Positions 46,204-56,209 are shown, counted from the first letter of the stretch. The stretch is DNA of 63,096 nucleotides from Syntrophobacterales bacterium (GCA_031274925.1 JAISPL010000045.1:1-63096), one strand, 5' to 3'. Made by a program: numbers and translations. The notes: a model not told the origin generated them from the letters alone.

Positions 46204-46463
46204 TTCCGCCATCGCTCTCCTCTGCGCTTCCGCTGCAAAGTACGATGTCTGCGCCCTATTGCTCGCGGCGACGATCTCATGCAGGCGCATAAGCTATTTG
46301 GATCGTCATTCCCTATGATAGTGATTTTCCCTGCCTGGGCAGCGGCAAGGGCGACTGGTGCCGATTGTGACGCTTGCGTGAGGCTTTTCAGGTTCACTGC
46401 AAATTGGTTTTTTTGTTCACTGCATATCTTTATGCGCTCTCACGGCATCGCAGGCGCTGTTGC
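46117..46463 (-). pseudogene. TrbJ-like conjugal transfer protein remnant
   Basis: Two frames joined by a frameshift give NLKSLTQASQSAPVALAAAQ, then LMRLHEIVAASNRAQTSYFA, then EAQRRAMAEANMKRQF. This matches the C-terminal half of TrbJ (QAGNQL...LMRLREIVAAQ...AY.A.EAQRR pattern, from memory). The N-terminal half is gone and the IS1595-type remnant abuts. trbJ and trbK are neighbours in P-type conjugation operons, which supports the call. Confidence 0.6.
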
Positions 46464-47117
46464 TACTCTGGCCTGAGAGTCCTTCCTTTTTCCTGTAAGT
46501 ACTTAATGGAGCCTTGATAGTATATAACAAGAATACTTTTTAAGGCCGCCCATAAACTTTCAATATTATTCGTATGGACATCATCCTCTGCAAAAACATT
46601 AGAGCAGTCTGCCTTAAAATGTGTATGATTAGTACGTTTCAAAATACTATAACCTTATAAATTCATCTGCAATAATAATGCTTTCAATCTTACAGGCTTG
46701 TTCAAGAACATCCGGCAATTGTTTTCCAGTCAATGCTTTACCGTCTTTGTCACAGGAGGCATAACTATAGCATACATCTGTTTATTATCTCCATAAGCAA
46801 ATTCCTTCCTGCTGCTGGATTTTTTGTTCCTCTGCCTCTTTTATTTACCGATGGAGCAGGCTGGTTGTCATGATCATCATCCCTATTGCGTATCATTACC
46901 CTTGCAAGGCTTTCCGTCTAATATGTTTCACCCATTTCTATTATGGCATAAAATTCTTTATTCTCTGCATTACCCATAGCTTCACAAATTTTATGCAACA
47001 TTCCCCGTGCTGTTTTATGCGTAACGCAGACTTCTTGTTCAAGAAGATAACTCGAAATACCTTTTTAGAGTTCAAAAACAAGTTAATAGCATAAAACCAA
47101 GTTACGATGAAATATTT
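46464..47117 (-). pseudogene. IS1595-type transposase remnant
   Basis: Pieces in different frames follow the order of IS1595/ISXO2-like transposases: WFYAINLFLNSKKG, ISSYLLEQEVCVTHKTARGM, IIEMGETY (stop) with GKPCKGND-like continuation, NKRGRGTKNPAAGRN, IESIIIADE, and at the end NHTHFKADCSNVF, HTNNIESLWAALKSIL and RTLRPE. At least three frameshifts and stops. Catalytic Asp in the first ETY block is replaced by Gly. Confidence 0.75.
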
Positions 47118-47271
47118 TATTGCTTTTTCTTCTGTCAGGAATAATTTTGAAATTCTTTGTAATTCACACTTATATGTCCCTGAAACTATGTTATAATTTT
47201 CATATAATATACATTATAACTACGTGGCAAAAGGGCTATTCCGATTTAAATCAACGCATTGGGAGGTACGC

Positions 47272-48051
47272 ATGAGTTACGAAACACTGTTGGTGGAAAA
47301 AGAGGAAAACATTGCAGTAGTGAAGTTGAACAGGCCCCCTGTCAATTCCCTGAATGTGAAGGCGTACGGTGATATCTATGATGCGTTCTGCGAGCTCGAA
47401 AAAGATGGGTCGGTAAAGGCCATCGTCCTTACCGGCGCGGGCGACAAGGCCTTTGCCGCAGGCCTTGATGTTAAAGAAGTAGCGGGCAAAACGATACCGG
47501 ACTATTTTGCCTTCGGCAGAATCAGCAGAATGTGTCTCGACAAAATCGCAGACGTTGAAAAACCGACAATTGCCGCCATTCTTGGGTTTGCCTTCGGCGG
47601 CGGTTGCGAGCTTGCCCTTGCCTGCGATTTAAGGATCGCGGCAAGCGACGCGTCCATAGGCTGCCCTGAGATCAATCTGGGCATCATACCAGGTTCCGGA
47701 GGAACTCAGAGACTTCCCAGACTCCTGGGCATGGCGAAGGCCAAGGAACTCCTCATGATGGGCGATACGGTAAGCGGCGAGGAAGCTGCCCGCATCGGCC
47801 TTGTAAACAAGGCGGTACCCAAGGAAGCGCTGCTAAGCGAAGCCAAGGCGTGGGCAAAGAAGCTCGCCTCCAAACCTAAAGTCGCCATGGCCGTGCTCAA
47901 AGACGCCATGAATACCGGCATAAACATGGACCTTCATTCAGCGCTCACCTACGAGAATGACTGCTTCGTCATCAGCTACGTGTCGGAAGACGGCAGGGAA
48001 GGATTCAAAGCGTTCCAGGAAAAAAGAAAGCCGGAATTTAAGGACAGGTAA
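47272..48051 (+). CDS. Enoyl-CoA hydratase/isomerase family protein
   Basis: 259 aa from the ATG preceded by GGGAGGTACGC; the upstream in-frame GTG adds 16 unlike residues. Crotonase motifs: AAGLDVKEVAG (oxyanion hole), FGGGCELALACDLRIAA with the first catalytic Glu, and CPEINLGIIPGSGGTQRL with the second. Both glutamates present argue for true hydratase activity on 2-enoyl-CoA in beta-oxidation or aromatic degradation. It is a single gene. Confidence 0.94.
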   Translation: MSYETLLVEKEENIAVVKLNRPPVNSLNVKAYGDIYDAFCELEKDGSVKAIVLTGAGDKAFAAGLDVKEVAGKTIPDYFAFGRISRMCLDKIADVEKPTIAAILGFAFGGGCELALACDLRIAASDASIGCPEINLGIIPGSGGTQRLPRLLGMAKAKELLMMGDTVSGEEAARIGLVNKAVPKEALLSEAKAWAKKLASKPKVAMAVLKDAMNTGINMDLHSALTYENDCFVISYVSEDGREGFKAFQEKRKPEFKDR

Positions 48052-48391
48052 AACAAGATAATAAAGACGGGTAAAGTATGGGGCAGGGCAAAGAGAAAGG
48101 AAGAGGTGCGCTCCCCTTCCTCTTTGCCCTGCCCCTCTGCCATGCCCTTTGTCTGTCCTCTTTTTCACCATATCTTTGTATGTTTCGCGCTATGCTGCGC
48201 TGCCCCTCCTCATCTTTCTTGATTAAATCTTCCTGTTACGATAGATTTTATTTAGTCTGTCCGCAACCCGTAATAGCCATTTCAAAACAACAGGTGTGCG
48301 TACAATAGAATTGCTGAATTGCCAGTAGACGGGCGGGCAGCGAAGATATTCAACGGGAGCGAGGCATGGACCGAAGGACTGACTGGTCTTA
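48052..48391. other. Spacer holding a large stem-loop
   Basis: 340 nt. A 15-bp perfect stem GGGGCAGGGCAAAGA (48080-48094) with TCTTTGCCCTGCCCC (48121-48135) and an inner GGAAG/CTTCC pairing form a long hairpin 29 nt after the hydratase stop. No T tract follows, so it may act as a 3' mRNA stabiliser or processing site. No gene seen in the remainder. Confidence 0.6.
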
Positions 48392-50131
48392 ATGATAAAG
48401 AAGAACCTCAAAGATTTGAAAGGGCTGATACAAGTCTCTCTGGGGGAAAGTCCACCTGATTTGGTGATAAGAGACGCGAGTATACTCGACGTCTTCAGCG
48501 GGACATTTTTCAGGGGACACATTGAGGTCTATAAAAGCTGGATAGCCTTTGTGGGAGATAAGGCCCCATATACGGGAGACAAAACGGTCGTTGTGGACGG
48601 AAGGGGAAAGACAGCGGTACCGGGGTATGTGGATGCTCATGGACATACGGACCTTTTCTATAATCCGTCGGCCTTTGCGGATGCAGCCGTAACAAGGGGA
48701 GGCACTACCGTCTTTTCCGATGCCGTGGATATGGTCAATTCCATAGGCGTCTCCGGTTTCGTCGAGGTCTTAAAGGCAAATGACGGGTTTGCCCTTAAAT
48801 ACCTGTGGAGTTTTCCGGCTGTCTATCCTTCCTACCCGGAAGTGGAAGGCGGGGAACTCTATTCGATAGACGATATATGCAAATTTTTTTCGGACTACAG
48901 GGAATGTATCGCCATAAGCGAGGTGTCCTCATACGCAAGGATACTGAAGAGTGACGACAGTATCTTGGAAAAGATGCTCTTAGCGAAATTTTACGGCAAA
49001 AATATCGAAGGCCATACCCTGGGCGCCTCCTATGACAAATTGAATGCCCTTGCGGCGGCTGGCATTACCTCATGCCACGAGTCGGTAACAGGGGACGACT
49101 TGAGAAACAGGGTAAGGCTTGGCCTCTATGCCATGATCCGGCACAGTTCCATAAGGAGCGACCTTGAGGAACTGGTAAGGGCCGCATGTACGCTGCCTAA
49201 AGATTCCCTCATGTTAGTATCGGATGGCATCTTACCTGACGACCTGTGTGAAAAAGGTTACCTTGACTTCGTGATACGAGAGGCAATAGGGTTTGGTCTT
49301 GATCCTGTGGACGCCATAAAGATGACCACGTTGAATCCGGCTCGCTACCTCAAACAGGAGGCAGATATAGGGAGCATTGCCCCCGGAAGGATTGCCGACA
49401 TCCTGCTCCTTGAAGATATAAGCCGCCCCACGCCGGTTAAGGTGATAGAGAGGGGCAGGGTCGTCTCCGAAGAGGGAAAGCTCGTCGTCGAATCAGCGCC
49501 CTTTCCCATCACAGGGAACAGACACAACCCATACGTATTTGACAGTGTGGACAAAGACGAGCTCAGGATAGAGTCCGGCGGAGGCAAAGAACTGGTCCCT
49601 GTAATAGATTTAGTCGATAAGACGGTCACGAGAAGGTTTGATCACGTCATGCGCAGGGATGGGGACTCTCTGCTTTCCCACAGAGAGGAAGATATAAGAA
49701 AGGCCCTTTACTCAAGGAGAGACAAGAAACACTGGGGGAAGGGGTTTGTGAGGGGCATCGGGGCAGACATCGGCGGGATTGCGCTCACCGTCGCCCATGA
49801 GACCCATGGACTCCTCATCCTCGGTTTCGACGACGACGATATGGCTCTTGCGGGAAACACGGCCCTTGCAATGGGCGGAGGTATAGTCCTTGCCGACAAG
49901 GGAAAGATACTCTGCAGTCTGTCTCTGCCTATAGGGGCCACAATGTCGTCTTTGAAGGTGGGAGAACTTGCACGGGAGCTGACCAAAGTGAAAAGGATGA
50001 TGGCGCGCCTTGGAAGCCTTCTTGCCGACCCGCTTCTCACTATGAGCTACATTACTTCACCCTCTATTATCGATCTCAGGCTTACCGTCTCTGGCATCTA
50101 TGACGTAAGGAAAGGCAGAATCGTATTTTGA
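48392..50131 (+). CDS. ade: Adenine deaminase
   Basis: 579 aa, amidohydrolase superfamily. Metal-binding PGYVDAHGHTDLF near residue 80, TRGGTTVFSDAVD, GHTLGASYDKLNALAAAGIT, CHESVT and LVSDGILPDDL (catalytic Asp), then a C-terminal Ade-specific domain (ALAGNTALAMGGGIVLADKG). It deaminates adenine to hypoxanthine for purine salvage. HGHTD differs from the HxH-plus-E context of some relatives but is usual for Ade. Its last codons overlap the next gene by 4 nt. Confidence 0.93.
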   Translation: MIKKNLKDLKGLIQVSLGESPPDLVIRDASILDVFSGTFFRGHIEVYKSWIAFVGDKAPYTGDKTVVVDGRGKTAVPGYVDAHGHTDLFYNPSAFADAAVTRGGTTVFSDAVDMVNSIGVSGFVEVLKANDGFALKYLWSFPAVYPSYPEVEGGELYSIDDICKFFSDYRECIAISEVSSYARILKSDDSILEKMLLAKFYGKNIEGHTLGASYDKLNALAAAGITSCHESVTGDDLRNRVRLGLYAMIRHSSIRSDLEELVRAACTLPKDSLMLVSDGILPDDLCEKGYLDFVIREAIGFGLDPVDAIKMTTLNPARYLKQEADIGSIAPGRIADILLLEDISRPTPVKVIERGRVVSEEGKLVVESAPFPITGNRHNPYVFDSVDKDELRIESGGGKELVPVIDLVDKTVTRRFDHVMRRDGDSLLSHREEDIRKALYSRRDKKHWGKGFVRGIGADIGGIALTVAHETHGLLILGFDDDDMALAGNTALAMGGGIVLADKGKILCSLSLPIGATMSSLKVGELARELTKVKRMMARLGSLLADPLLTMSYITSPSIIDLRLTVSGIYDVRKGRIVF

Positions 50132-52356
50132 AAAAGAAAAACCAAAAAAAGAGGAAGAATAAGAATAAGACAAGAAAGGTGCTACATTATCTTGTCTTTC
50201 TTCTGGCCTTTTCCGTTCTCTTCCTTATAGTAGGCTCGTATCTTTATCTCATAAACGACATCCCGACGGTCGCCGCGCTCAAGGACCTCCGAAACAGGCC
50301 CGTAAGTACCGTCTATGGAACAAACAACGAGGTCGTCTACCTTCTTGTTCCCGATAACAGGATATTCGTAAAATATGAAAAAATGCCGAAATACGTGAAG
50401 GACGCTTTTCTCGCGGCGGAAGACGCCGAGTTCTTCAGCCACGGAGGAATTTACCCCCAGGGGATATTGAGGGCCCTTGCAAAGGACATCATATATGGGC
50501 GAATGGCCCAAGGCGGGAGCACAATCACTCAGCAGGTCATCAAATCTCTCGTTCTTGGCCCCGAGAAGAGCATATTCAGGAAGATCAGGGAAGCCATTCT
50601 GGCACATCGGCTTGAGCATTATTGTACAAAAAAGGAAATTCTTAATCTTTATCTGAACAACATCTACATGGGCCATGGGGTTTATGGCATAGAAGCGGCC
50701 TCTCAGGTATATTTCGGGAAACACGCGGGAAACCTCACAAAATCGGAGGCGGCGCTCCTGGCAGGTTTGGTGGCAGCACCATCCAGATATTCGCCCAAGA
50801 AACACCCGGGAGGCGCGAGGATCAGGCAGGAATACGTGATCGGCCAGATGTACGCAAAAGGCTTCATTGATGAGAAAAGGAAGAATGAGATGCTCTCCGA
50901 GAAAATACATATCAGAGAAGACCATGGCGTCTTCGGTGAGAGCTATTTCAAGGATTATATCTATAAATATCTGGAAGACAAATACGGGAGAGGTATATTG
51001 TCCCGAAAGCAGCTCAAAATATACACCACAGTGGATGGCAGCCTTCAAAAACTCGGCGAAGAGGCGGTAAAGCGCGGTCTCAACCTGTATGAACAGAGAA
51101 AGGGCGACTATGCAATCCAGTACCACCTCGCTAAGAGAAAATGGGATGATTTCCAAAAGGTGAGCGACAGAGACCTTAAACTCGAAGGACTTCAGACGGG
51201 CAAAACCTACAACATTCTCGTGTCGGAAAAGATAAAGGACGGCTACGCAGTCTTCGCAGGCCGGAGCAAAGGCGTCATGTTCATAGATGTCTTTCCTTTC
51301 AAGCCCGGAGACATAATAAGGGGCGTATATGCCGGACCGGACAAACATAAGGGTCATACGTTTCAACCCGTGAAGAGCCTGAATGTGGAAGCGGCCCTTC
51401 TCTGTATGGATGTGGAGACAGGTTATGTGCGGGCTATGGTGGGGGGGAGAGACTTCGACAGGAGTCCTTACAACAGGGCTATTTCGGCAAAAATTCAGGC
51501 GGGAAGCGCCTTCAAACCATTCATCTACCTTACCGCTCTTAAAAAAGGCTACGAGCTTGACTCAATAATCCCGGATACGCCCAAGGCATACACCTTAAGG
51601 GCCGGAAAAACGTGGACGCCGCGAAACTACGACGGCAGATACGATGGGCAGATCACGGTCAGGGATGCAGTGGCTTATTCCAAGAATGCGGCCACGGTGA
51701 GACTCCTTGAGGAGGTAGGGATAGGCGCGCTCAAGGAAAACCTGAAGGCTTTAGGTATAAACGAGGATGTGCCGAATAACCTTTCCGTGGCCTTGGGATC
51801 ATCAAACTTGACGCTCCTTGACCTTGTGAAGGGTTTTTCGGTTTTTGCGAACGGCGGCCGCAGGGTAAAGCCTCTTTTTGTAATACGGGTGGAGGATTCT
51901 AAAGGCAATGCGCTTGAAGAGAACTGGGTCGTTAAGGAGCGGGTGATATCTGAGGAGATCGCCCTTAAGATGAACATGCTGCTGAAAGGGCCTGTGGAGT
52001 ACGGGACCGCTAAAGGCGTGGCGTCAAGGCTCGGCTACCCCTTAGCCGGAAAGACGGGAACCACGACCAACTATTATGACGCACTGTTCGTAGGCTACTC
52101 GCCACACATCGCCACGGGCGTGTGGGTTGGTTTCGACTCAAGGACATCACTGGGTAAAGGAGAGAGCGGAGCGCGCGTCTGCCTGCCCATATGGATGCAC
52201 TTTATGGGTTCCGCCCTTAGACGGTGGGCCCCGGACGATTTCGGAATAACCATGCCGGAAACAGAGACCACGGATTCTCAAGAACCTCCTCCACTTGGCA
52301 GCGCCCCCGCCCCATCGCCGGATAATTCGCCGATCAACCCAGTCCCGCACTTATAA
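50128..52356 (+). CDS. Class A penicillin-binding protein (second copy)
   Basis: 742 aa from a TTG overlapping the ade stop. A very basic N-terminus (KKKNQKKRKNKNKTRK), one membrane anchor (~20-42), a GT51 domain (LAAEDAEFFSHGGIYPQGI, QGGSTITQQVIKSL) and a transpeptidase domain (GSAFKP, SKNAATV, KTGTTTN), with a long OB-like insertion between (~240-420) and a Pro-rich tail. It builds and cross-links peptidoglycan. It differs from the 21-kb paralogue in the insertion and tail, so the two may act at different places or stages. Confidence 0.94.
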   Translation: MKKKNQKKRKNKNKTRKVLHYLVFLLAFSVLFLIVGSYLYLINDIPTVAALKDLRNRPVSTVYGTNNEVVYLLVPDNRIFVKYEKMPKYVKDAFLAAEDAEFFSHGGIYPQGILRALAKDIIYGRMAQGGSTITQQVIKSLVLGPEKSIFRKIREAILAHRLEHYCTKKEILNLYLNNIYMGHGVYGIEAASQVYFGKHAGNLTKSEAALLAGLVAAPSRYSPKKHPGGARIRQEYVIGQMYAKGFIDEKRKNEMLSEKIHIREDHGVFGESYFKDYIYKYLEDKYGRGILSRKQLKIYTTVDGSLQKLGEEAVKRGLNLYEQRKGDYAIQYHLAKRKWDDFQKVSDRDLKLEGLQTGKTYNILVSEKIKDGYAVFAGRSKGVMFIDVFPFKPGDIIRGVYAGPDKHKGHTFQPVKSLNVEAALLCMDVETGYVRAMVGGRDFDRSPYNRAISAKIQAGSAFKPFIYLTALKKGYELDSIIPDTPKAYTLRAGKTWTPRNYDGRYDGQITVRDAVAYSKNAATVRLLEEVGIGALKENLKALGINEDVPNNLSVALGSSNLTLLDLVKGFSVFANGGRRVKPLFVIRVEDSKGNALEENWVVKERVISEEIALKMNMLLKGPVEYGTAKGVASRLGYPLAGKTGTTTNYYDALFVGYSPHIATGVWVGFDSRTSLGKGESGARVCLPIWMHFMGSALRRWAPDDFGITMPETETTDSQEPPPLGSAPAPSPDNSPINPVPHL

Positions 52357-52368
52357 ATGAATCTATAA

Positions 52369-52476
52369 ATGAATCTCCCAACCGCAAGCGGCGCGGGGTA
52401 TCAAGGGGTTTACGACTGACTATTGGGCCTAAGCGCGCGTTTTAAGGGACTCCAAATTATACCCGTAGAGATTAAA
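52369..52476 (+). repeat. Dispersed ~100-bp palindromic repeat, copy E
   Basis: Plus-strand copy with a CCGCAAGCGG hairpin, GGTTTACGACTGACTATTGG and ACCCGTAGAGATTAAA. It follows the PBP stop codon by 12 nt and lies between convergent genes, where it might also help terminate. Confidence 0.8.
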
Positions 52477-52624
52477 TTAATTGACCGGCCTGTTGCAGGT
52501 TCTTTGGACAAATCAGCCGGCCTTCCGGTCATATATAAATCACACCTTATCAAGAGGATGAGCCGCTGCCGCTATTGCCAGCCGTAATCCGCCCCATCCT
52601 TCTCCCTATCCGTTCTGCGCTCTC

Positions 52625-53953
52625 TTATTTTCCCCGGAGCGCCTCCCATCCCTTCAGTATCTGAAGGCCCATATGAAGCTGGAAGTCATCTTCATCTGAA
52701 TTTTTGATATCGTTCAGCTTCACGTTGTCGTTCCCTTCTTTCTCTTCCTGGTTCTTCTTCAGATTCTTGTCGGGCGTAGCGGCTTTTTCGAAGAGATCCT
52801 TTTCAGTAATAGGGGTTATTTTGTCCTTTCCCCTCGTTATGTTGGCGTCAACCAATATATCAGGGGTCACACCCTCACCTTGGATTGACCTGCCCTTGGG
52901 CGTGTAGTACTTTGCTGTGGTGAGCCGTACCGCCGAGCCGTCCGCAAAGGGGAAAATCGTCTGAACCGAGCCTTTTCCAAAGGTCTTTTTTCCTACGATA
53001 ATGGCCCTCTTGTAGTCCTGTAGGGCGGCGGCGACAATTTCGGATGCGCTTGCGCTTCCCTCGTTTACGAGGATCACCATAGCGCCCTTGTAGTCCGTAT
53101 TTGTCTTATGGGCAAAGAATTTCAATTTGTTCTCTTCTTTCTTCCTCCCCTCAATGTAGACAATCAGCCCGTCCTCAAGGAACCTGTCCGTAACCTCTAC
53201 GGCCTGCTCAAGGAGGCCGCCGGGATCGTTTCTTAGATCAAGCACAATCCCTTTTAGGGGGGTCTTTGCCTGTTTCTCAAGATCCTTCAATGCCCCATCA
53301 AGGTCTTTTGAGGTCTTCTCCTGAAACTGGACAATTCTGATGTACCCGTAGTTATCTTCCAGCATCCGGTATTTTACGCTTTTCACCTGGATCACGTCTC
53401 TCACCACGGTAAATTCCTTAGGCGCCTGAAAACCCTCCCTGAATATGGTGAGCACCACCGGTTTGCCTTTCTGTCCTCTAATGATCTTGACGACATCCAT
53501 TATACTCATGTTCTTGGCCGGCTTATTGTCGATCCTGATGATCTGGTCTCCCGCCTTCAGGCCCGCCTTGTACGCCGGGGTGTCTTCGATTGGCGTAATA
53601 ACCGTGGGGAAACCGTCCTTGACGGTGATCTCAATGCCAATGCCCCCGAATTCACCTTTTGTCTCCGTCTGCATGTCTTTGTACATGTCCGGAGGCAGGA
53701 AAGAGGAATGGGGGTCTAAGGATTCGAGAATACCCTTTATCGCGGAATAGATCATTTCTTTGTCTTTTACCGGTTCCACGTAACTCTTTTTGATAAGATC
53801 AATGACGTCGGAGAATGTCTTCAGATACTCGTACATTTCCTTGTCGTCATCGCCTTCCATGGCGATCTTTCTTCCCTGGGCCCCAAAATAGAATCCAAGG
53901 ATAAAAATACAGACAAATACCAGACTCAAAAATGCCTTGGTCTTTTTATTCAT
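52625..53953 (-). CDS. ctpA: C-terminal processing peptidase, S41 family (CtpA)
   Basis: 442 aa. An N-terminal membrane anchor/signal (~6-24), a PDZ domain (~100-180: GGIGIEITVKDGFPTVITPI, AGLKAGDQIIRIDNKPA) and an S41 catalytic domain with nucleophile Ser in NEGSASASEIVAAAL and Lys in GKKTFGKGSVQT. It cleaves periplasmic or envelope proteins near their C-termini, often peptidoglycan-modifying enzymes; the PBP gene faces it. Confidence 0.95.
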   Translation of the reverse strand: MNKKTKAFLSLVFVCIFILGFYFGAQGRKIAMEGDDDKEMYEYLKTFSDVIDLIKKSYVEPVKDKEMIYSAIKGILESLDPHSSFLPPDMYKDMQTETKGEFGGIGIEITVKDGFPTVITPIEDTPAYKAGLKAGDQIIRIDNKPAKNMSIMDVVKIIRGQKGKPVVLTIFREGFQAPKEFTVVRDVIQVKSVKYRMLEDNYGYIRIVQFQEKTSKDLDGALKDLEKQAKTPLKGIVLDLRNDPGGLLEQAVEVTDRFLEDGLIVYIEGRKKEENKLKFFAHKTNTDYKGAMVILVNEGSASASEIVAAALQDYKRAIIVGKKTFGKGSVQTIFPFADGSAVRLTTAKYYTPKGRSIQGEGVTPDILVDANITRGKDKITPITEKDLFEKAATPDKNLKKNQEEKEGNDNVKLNDIKNSDEDDFQLHMGLQILKGWEALRGK

Positions 53954-54043
53954 TCATTTTCCTCCTGACTACTCTTATTAAGAGTACAACAAACGACGCT
54001 AACTTTCAATCCATTCACCTCTGTGGTATCTTTATATCAGGTT

Positions 54044-55123
54044 ATGGAGACGGTATTTGTGGCAATGAGCGGGGGGATGGACAGCTCCTTTGCGGCCTAT
54101 ATCCTGAAGCAGAAGGGGTACGATGTGGTGGGTATCACCTATCAGCTCCTGCCGGACTTCATGAAAGACGCGAACGGCCAAAAGGCGTGCTGCGCCATGG
54201 AGACGGTCAACCGTGCGAGAAAGGTGGCCGCAGACCTTTCTATCCGTCACTTCGTCATGGACTTAAGGGAAGATTTCGAGCGATATGTGATTGAGCGGTT
54301 CATTGAGGAGTACAAGGCGGGCCGGACGCCTAACCCGTGCGTTCTCTGTAACAAGTATATCAAATTTTCCTCCTTCTTCCGCAAGGCGATGTCGATGGGA
54401 GGCGAAAAGGTGGCCACAGGGCACTATGCCGTCATTGAGGATACGCCGGATGGTCCGGTTCTAAAGAAAAGCAGGGACAGGCTCAAAGACCAGTCATATT
54501 TTCTTTACCCCATTGAAAGGGATGTCTTAAGAGCGGTCCTCTTTCCCCTTGGAGAGGAGATTAAGGGCGAACTGAAGGAAAAATCACACCTCGTACACAC
54601 CGATTACCGGAAGGTAAAAGAAAGCCAGGATATCTGCTTCGTCTCCGGGAACGACTACAGGGAGTTCTTGAATAGGTTTATCCCGCTCAGGAAAGGACCC
54701 GCCTATTTCACAGACGGTACGCTCCTTGGGTATCATGAGGGCACTCATCTCTACACCCTGGGGCAGCGGAAGGGATTAGGGATTCCGTTTCGAGAACCCC
54801 TATACGTCGTGGAGATCAGGAGCGAGGAAAACACGTTGATTCTGGGCACAAAAGGGCATCTCAATGGGAGACGGCTTGTCGCCGGGGAGATAAACCTGTT
54901 CGGGCCCGAGTCAGGGCAATCTTTCGGCAAGGTCCGGTACAGACAGGAGGATGTGCCGTGCGCTTACCGCATCTCAGGCAGCGCCATGGAAGTCGAATTC
55001 GATAAACCCATACACGCGATCACGCCCGGACAGTCCGTCGTGCTTTATCAAGACGACATAGTGGTTGCCGGCGGGGTGATCGAAACGGTTCAGCAGGAAG
55101 GATGTGCGGCGAATAAGTGTTGA
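54044..55123 (+). CDS. mnmA: tRNA-specific 2-thiouridylase MnmA
   Basis: 359 aa from the ATG at METVFVAMSGGMDS; an ATG 21 nt earlier is also possible. PP-loop AMSGGMDSSFAA binds ATP; NPCVLCNKYIKF carries the nucleophilic cysteine and DICFVSG the catalytic one; LKDQSYFLYP and YTLGQRKGLGI are family signatures. It makes 2-thiouridine at the wobble position of tRNAs for Glu, Gln and Lys. Confidence 0.96.
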   Translation: METVFVAMSGGMDSSFAAYILKQKGYDVVGITYQLLPDFMKDANGQKACCAMETVNRARKVAADLSIRHFVMDLREDFERYVIERFIEEYKAGRTPNPCVLCNKYIKFSSFFRKAMSMGGEKVATGHYAVIEDTPDGPVLKKSRDRLKDQSYFLYPIERDVLRAVLFPLGEEIKGELKEKSHLVHTDYRKVKESQDICFVSGNDYREFLNRFIPLRKGPAYFTDGTLLGYHEGTHLYTLGQRKGLGIPFREPLYVVEIRSEENTLILGTKGHLNGRRLVAGEINLFGPESGQSFGKVRYRQEDVPCAYRISGSAMEVEFDKPIHAITPGQSVVLYQDDIVVAGGVIETVQQEGCAANKC

Positions 55124-55187
55124 CAATCAGCGCCTGATGATATAAAAGGTTGACAGATATGATATTGATGAACAAGGGGGTAATGCC

Positions 55188-55472
55188 ATGGGTCTTTATG
55201 TAATGTTTACAACCCTGACTGATGAAGGCAGAAAAACGACTAAGAATAACCCCGAAAGGATAAAAGAGGTCGACAAGGAAGTGGAGAAAATGGGCGCCAA
55301 GATCATTGCCCAGTATGCTGTCATAGGGGCCTATGATTTTGTGACCATCCTTGAAGCGCCTAATAACGAGGCAATCGCTAAAGTATCCGTCGAACTCGGG
55401 TCCAGGGGAACCATAGAGGTTGAAACTCATGCCGCGATCCCCATTTATGAGTTCATCGAAAAGATGACCTGA
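55188..55472 (+). CDS. GYD-domain protein
   Basis: 94 aa, a single GYD domain, a ferredoxin-like fold (alpha-beta dimeric barrel type) of unknown function. YVMFTTLTDEGRKTTKNNPE at the start and YAVIGAYDFVTILEAPN carry the name-giving G-[AY]-[YFW]-D motif. Start supported by AAGGGGGTAATGCC. Stands alone, 64 nt after mnmA. Confidence 0.88.
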   Translation: MGLYVMFTTLTDEGRKTTKNNPERIKEVDKEVEKMGAKIIAQYAVIGAYDFVTILEAPNNEAIAKVSVELGSRGTIEVETHAAIPIYEFIEKMT

Positions 55473-55569
55473 TACGTCCGGCCTATGCCGGCATTTTCCG
55501 GCCTGCCCTAAGCTGTTCGCTCCGTCGTCTTTTTTAAGACCGGCGTCTCATGTTTAAGGCCGTCTCTAT

Positions 55570-56013
55570 CTATAACCGCGAGTCTATAATCAGCGTGACT
55601 GGACCATCATTGACGAGGGCAATCTCCATGGAGGCCTGGAAGATACCCGTCTCCACCCTCCCGACTTTCCCGCGGACCTTGTCAACGAAAAGCTCAAAAA
55701 ACTTCTTTGCCTGAGCCGCATCCATAGCGTCTGAAAAGGATGGCCTCCTGCCTTTCGAACAGTTCCCGTAAAGGGTAAACTGGGACACAAGAAGGAGTTC
55801 TCCGCCGGTGTCGAGAAGAGACTTGTCGAGCCTGCCTTCATCGGTTTCGAAGATCCTTAAGTTGACGATCTTATCAGCCATCCACTCCATATCCCTGAGA
55901 GCGTCGTCTTTATGTATACCGATTAGCGCGAGTATCCCCGGCCCGATCTTCCCTACAATTTCTCCGCCCACGGAAACGGACGCACTTTTGACGCGCTGCA
56001 GAACCGCCCTCAT
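55570..56013 (-). CDS. dtd: D-aminoacyl-tRNA deacylase Dtd
   Basis: 147 aa from the ATG at MRAVLQRVKSASV. Both catalytic motifs are present: SQFTLYGNCSKGRRPSF and ALVNDGPVTLIIDS (the NxGPVT element). It hydrolyses D-amino acids mischarged to tRNA. The longer frame adds 22 residues that are not family-like. Confidence 0.96.
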   Translation of the reverse strand: MRAVLQRVKSASVSVGGEIVGKIGPGILALIGIHKDDALRDMEWMADKIVNLRIFETDEGRLDKSLLDTGGELLLVSQFTLYGNCSKGRRPSFSDAMDAAQAKKFFELFVDKVRGKVGRVETGIFQASMEIALVNDGPVTLIIDSRL

Positions 56014-56109
56014 GTATAAAGCCCCCTTTCTTTCCGGGCAGCGCGCGCAACGGCCATACAAGTCACGACTCACGGCCATTTAGGCGCCCCGGCTATACCG
56101 ACTATACTA

Positions 56110-56148
56110 AAGGAGGTTGAGAGATATCCGCCGTCTCTCAACCTCCTT
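56110..56148. terminator. Stem-loop between the EF-G gene end and dtd start
   Basis: AAGGAGGTTGAGAGA pairs perfectly with TCTCTCAACCTCCTT (15 bp) around a 9-nt loop. On the minus strand only a short T run follows. Likely ends the EF-G transcript. Confidence 0.7.
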
Positions 56149-56209
56149 AATTTCAGATCAAATGCTGCCGGACAGGACTGCCGGCCATATCACTGTTTGA
56201 GCGCCTTCC

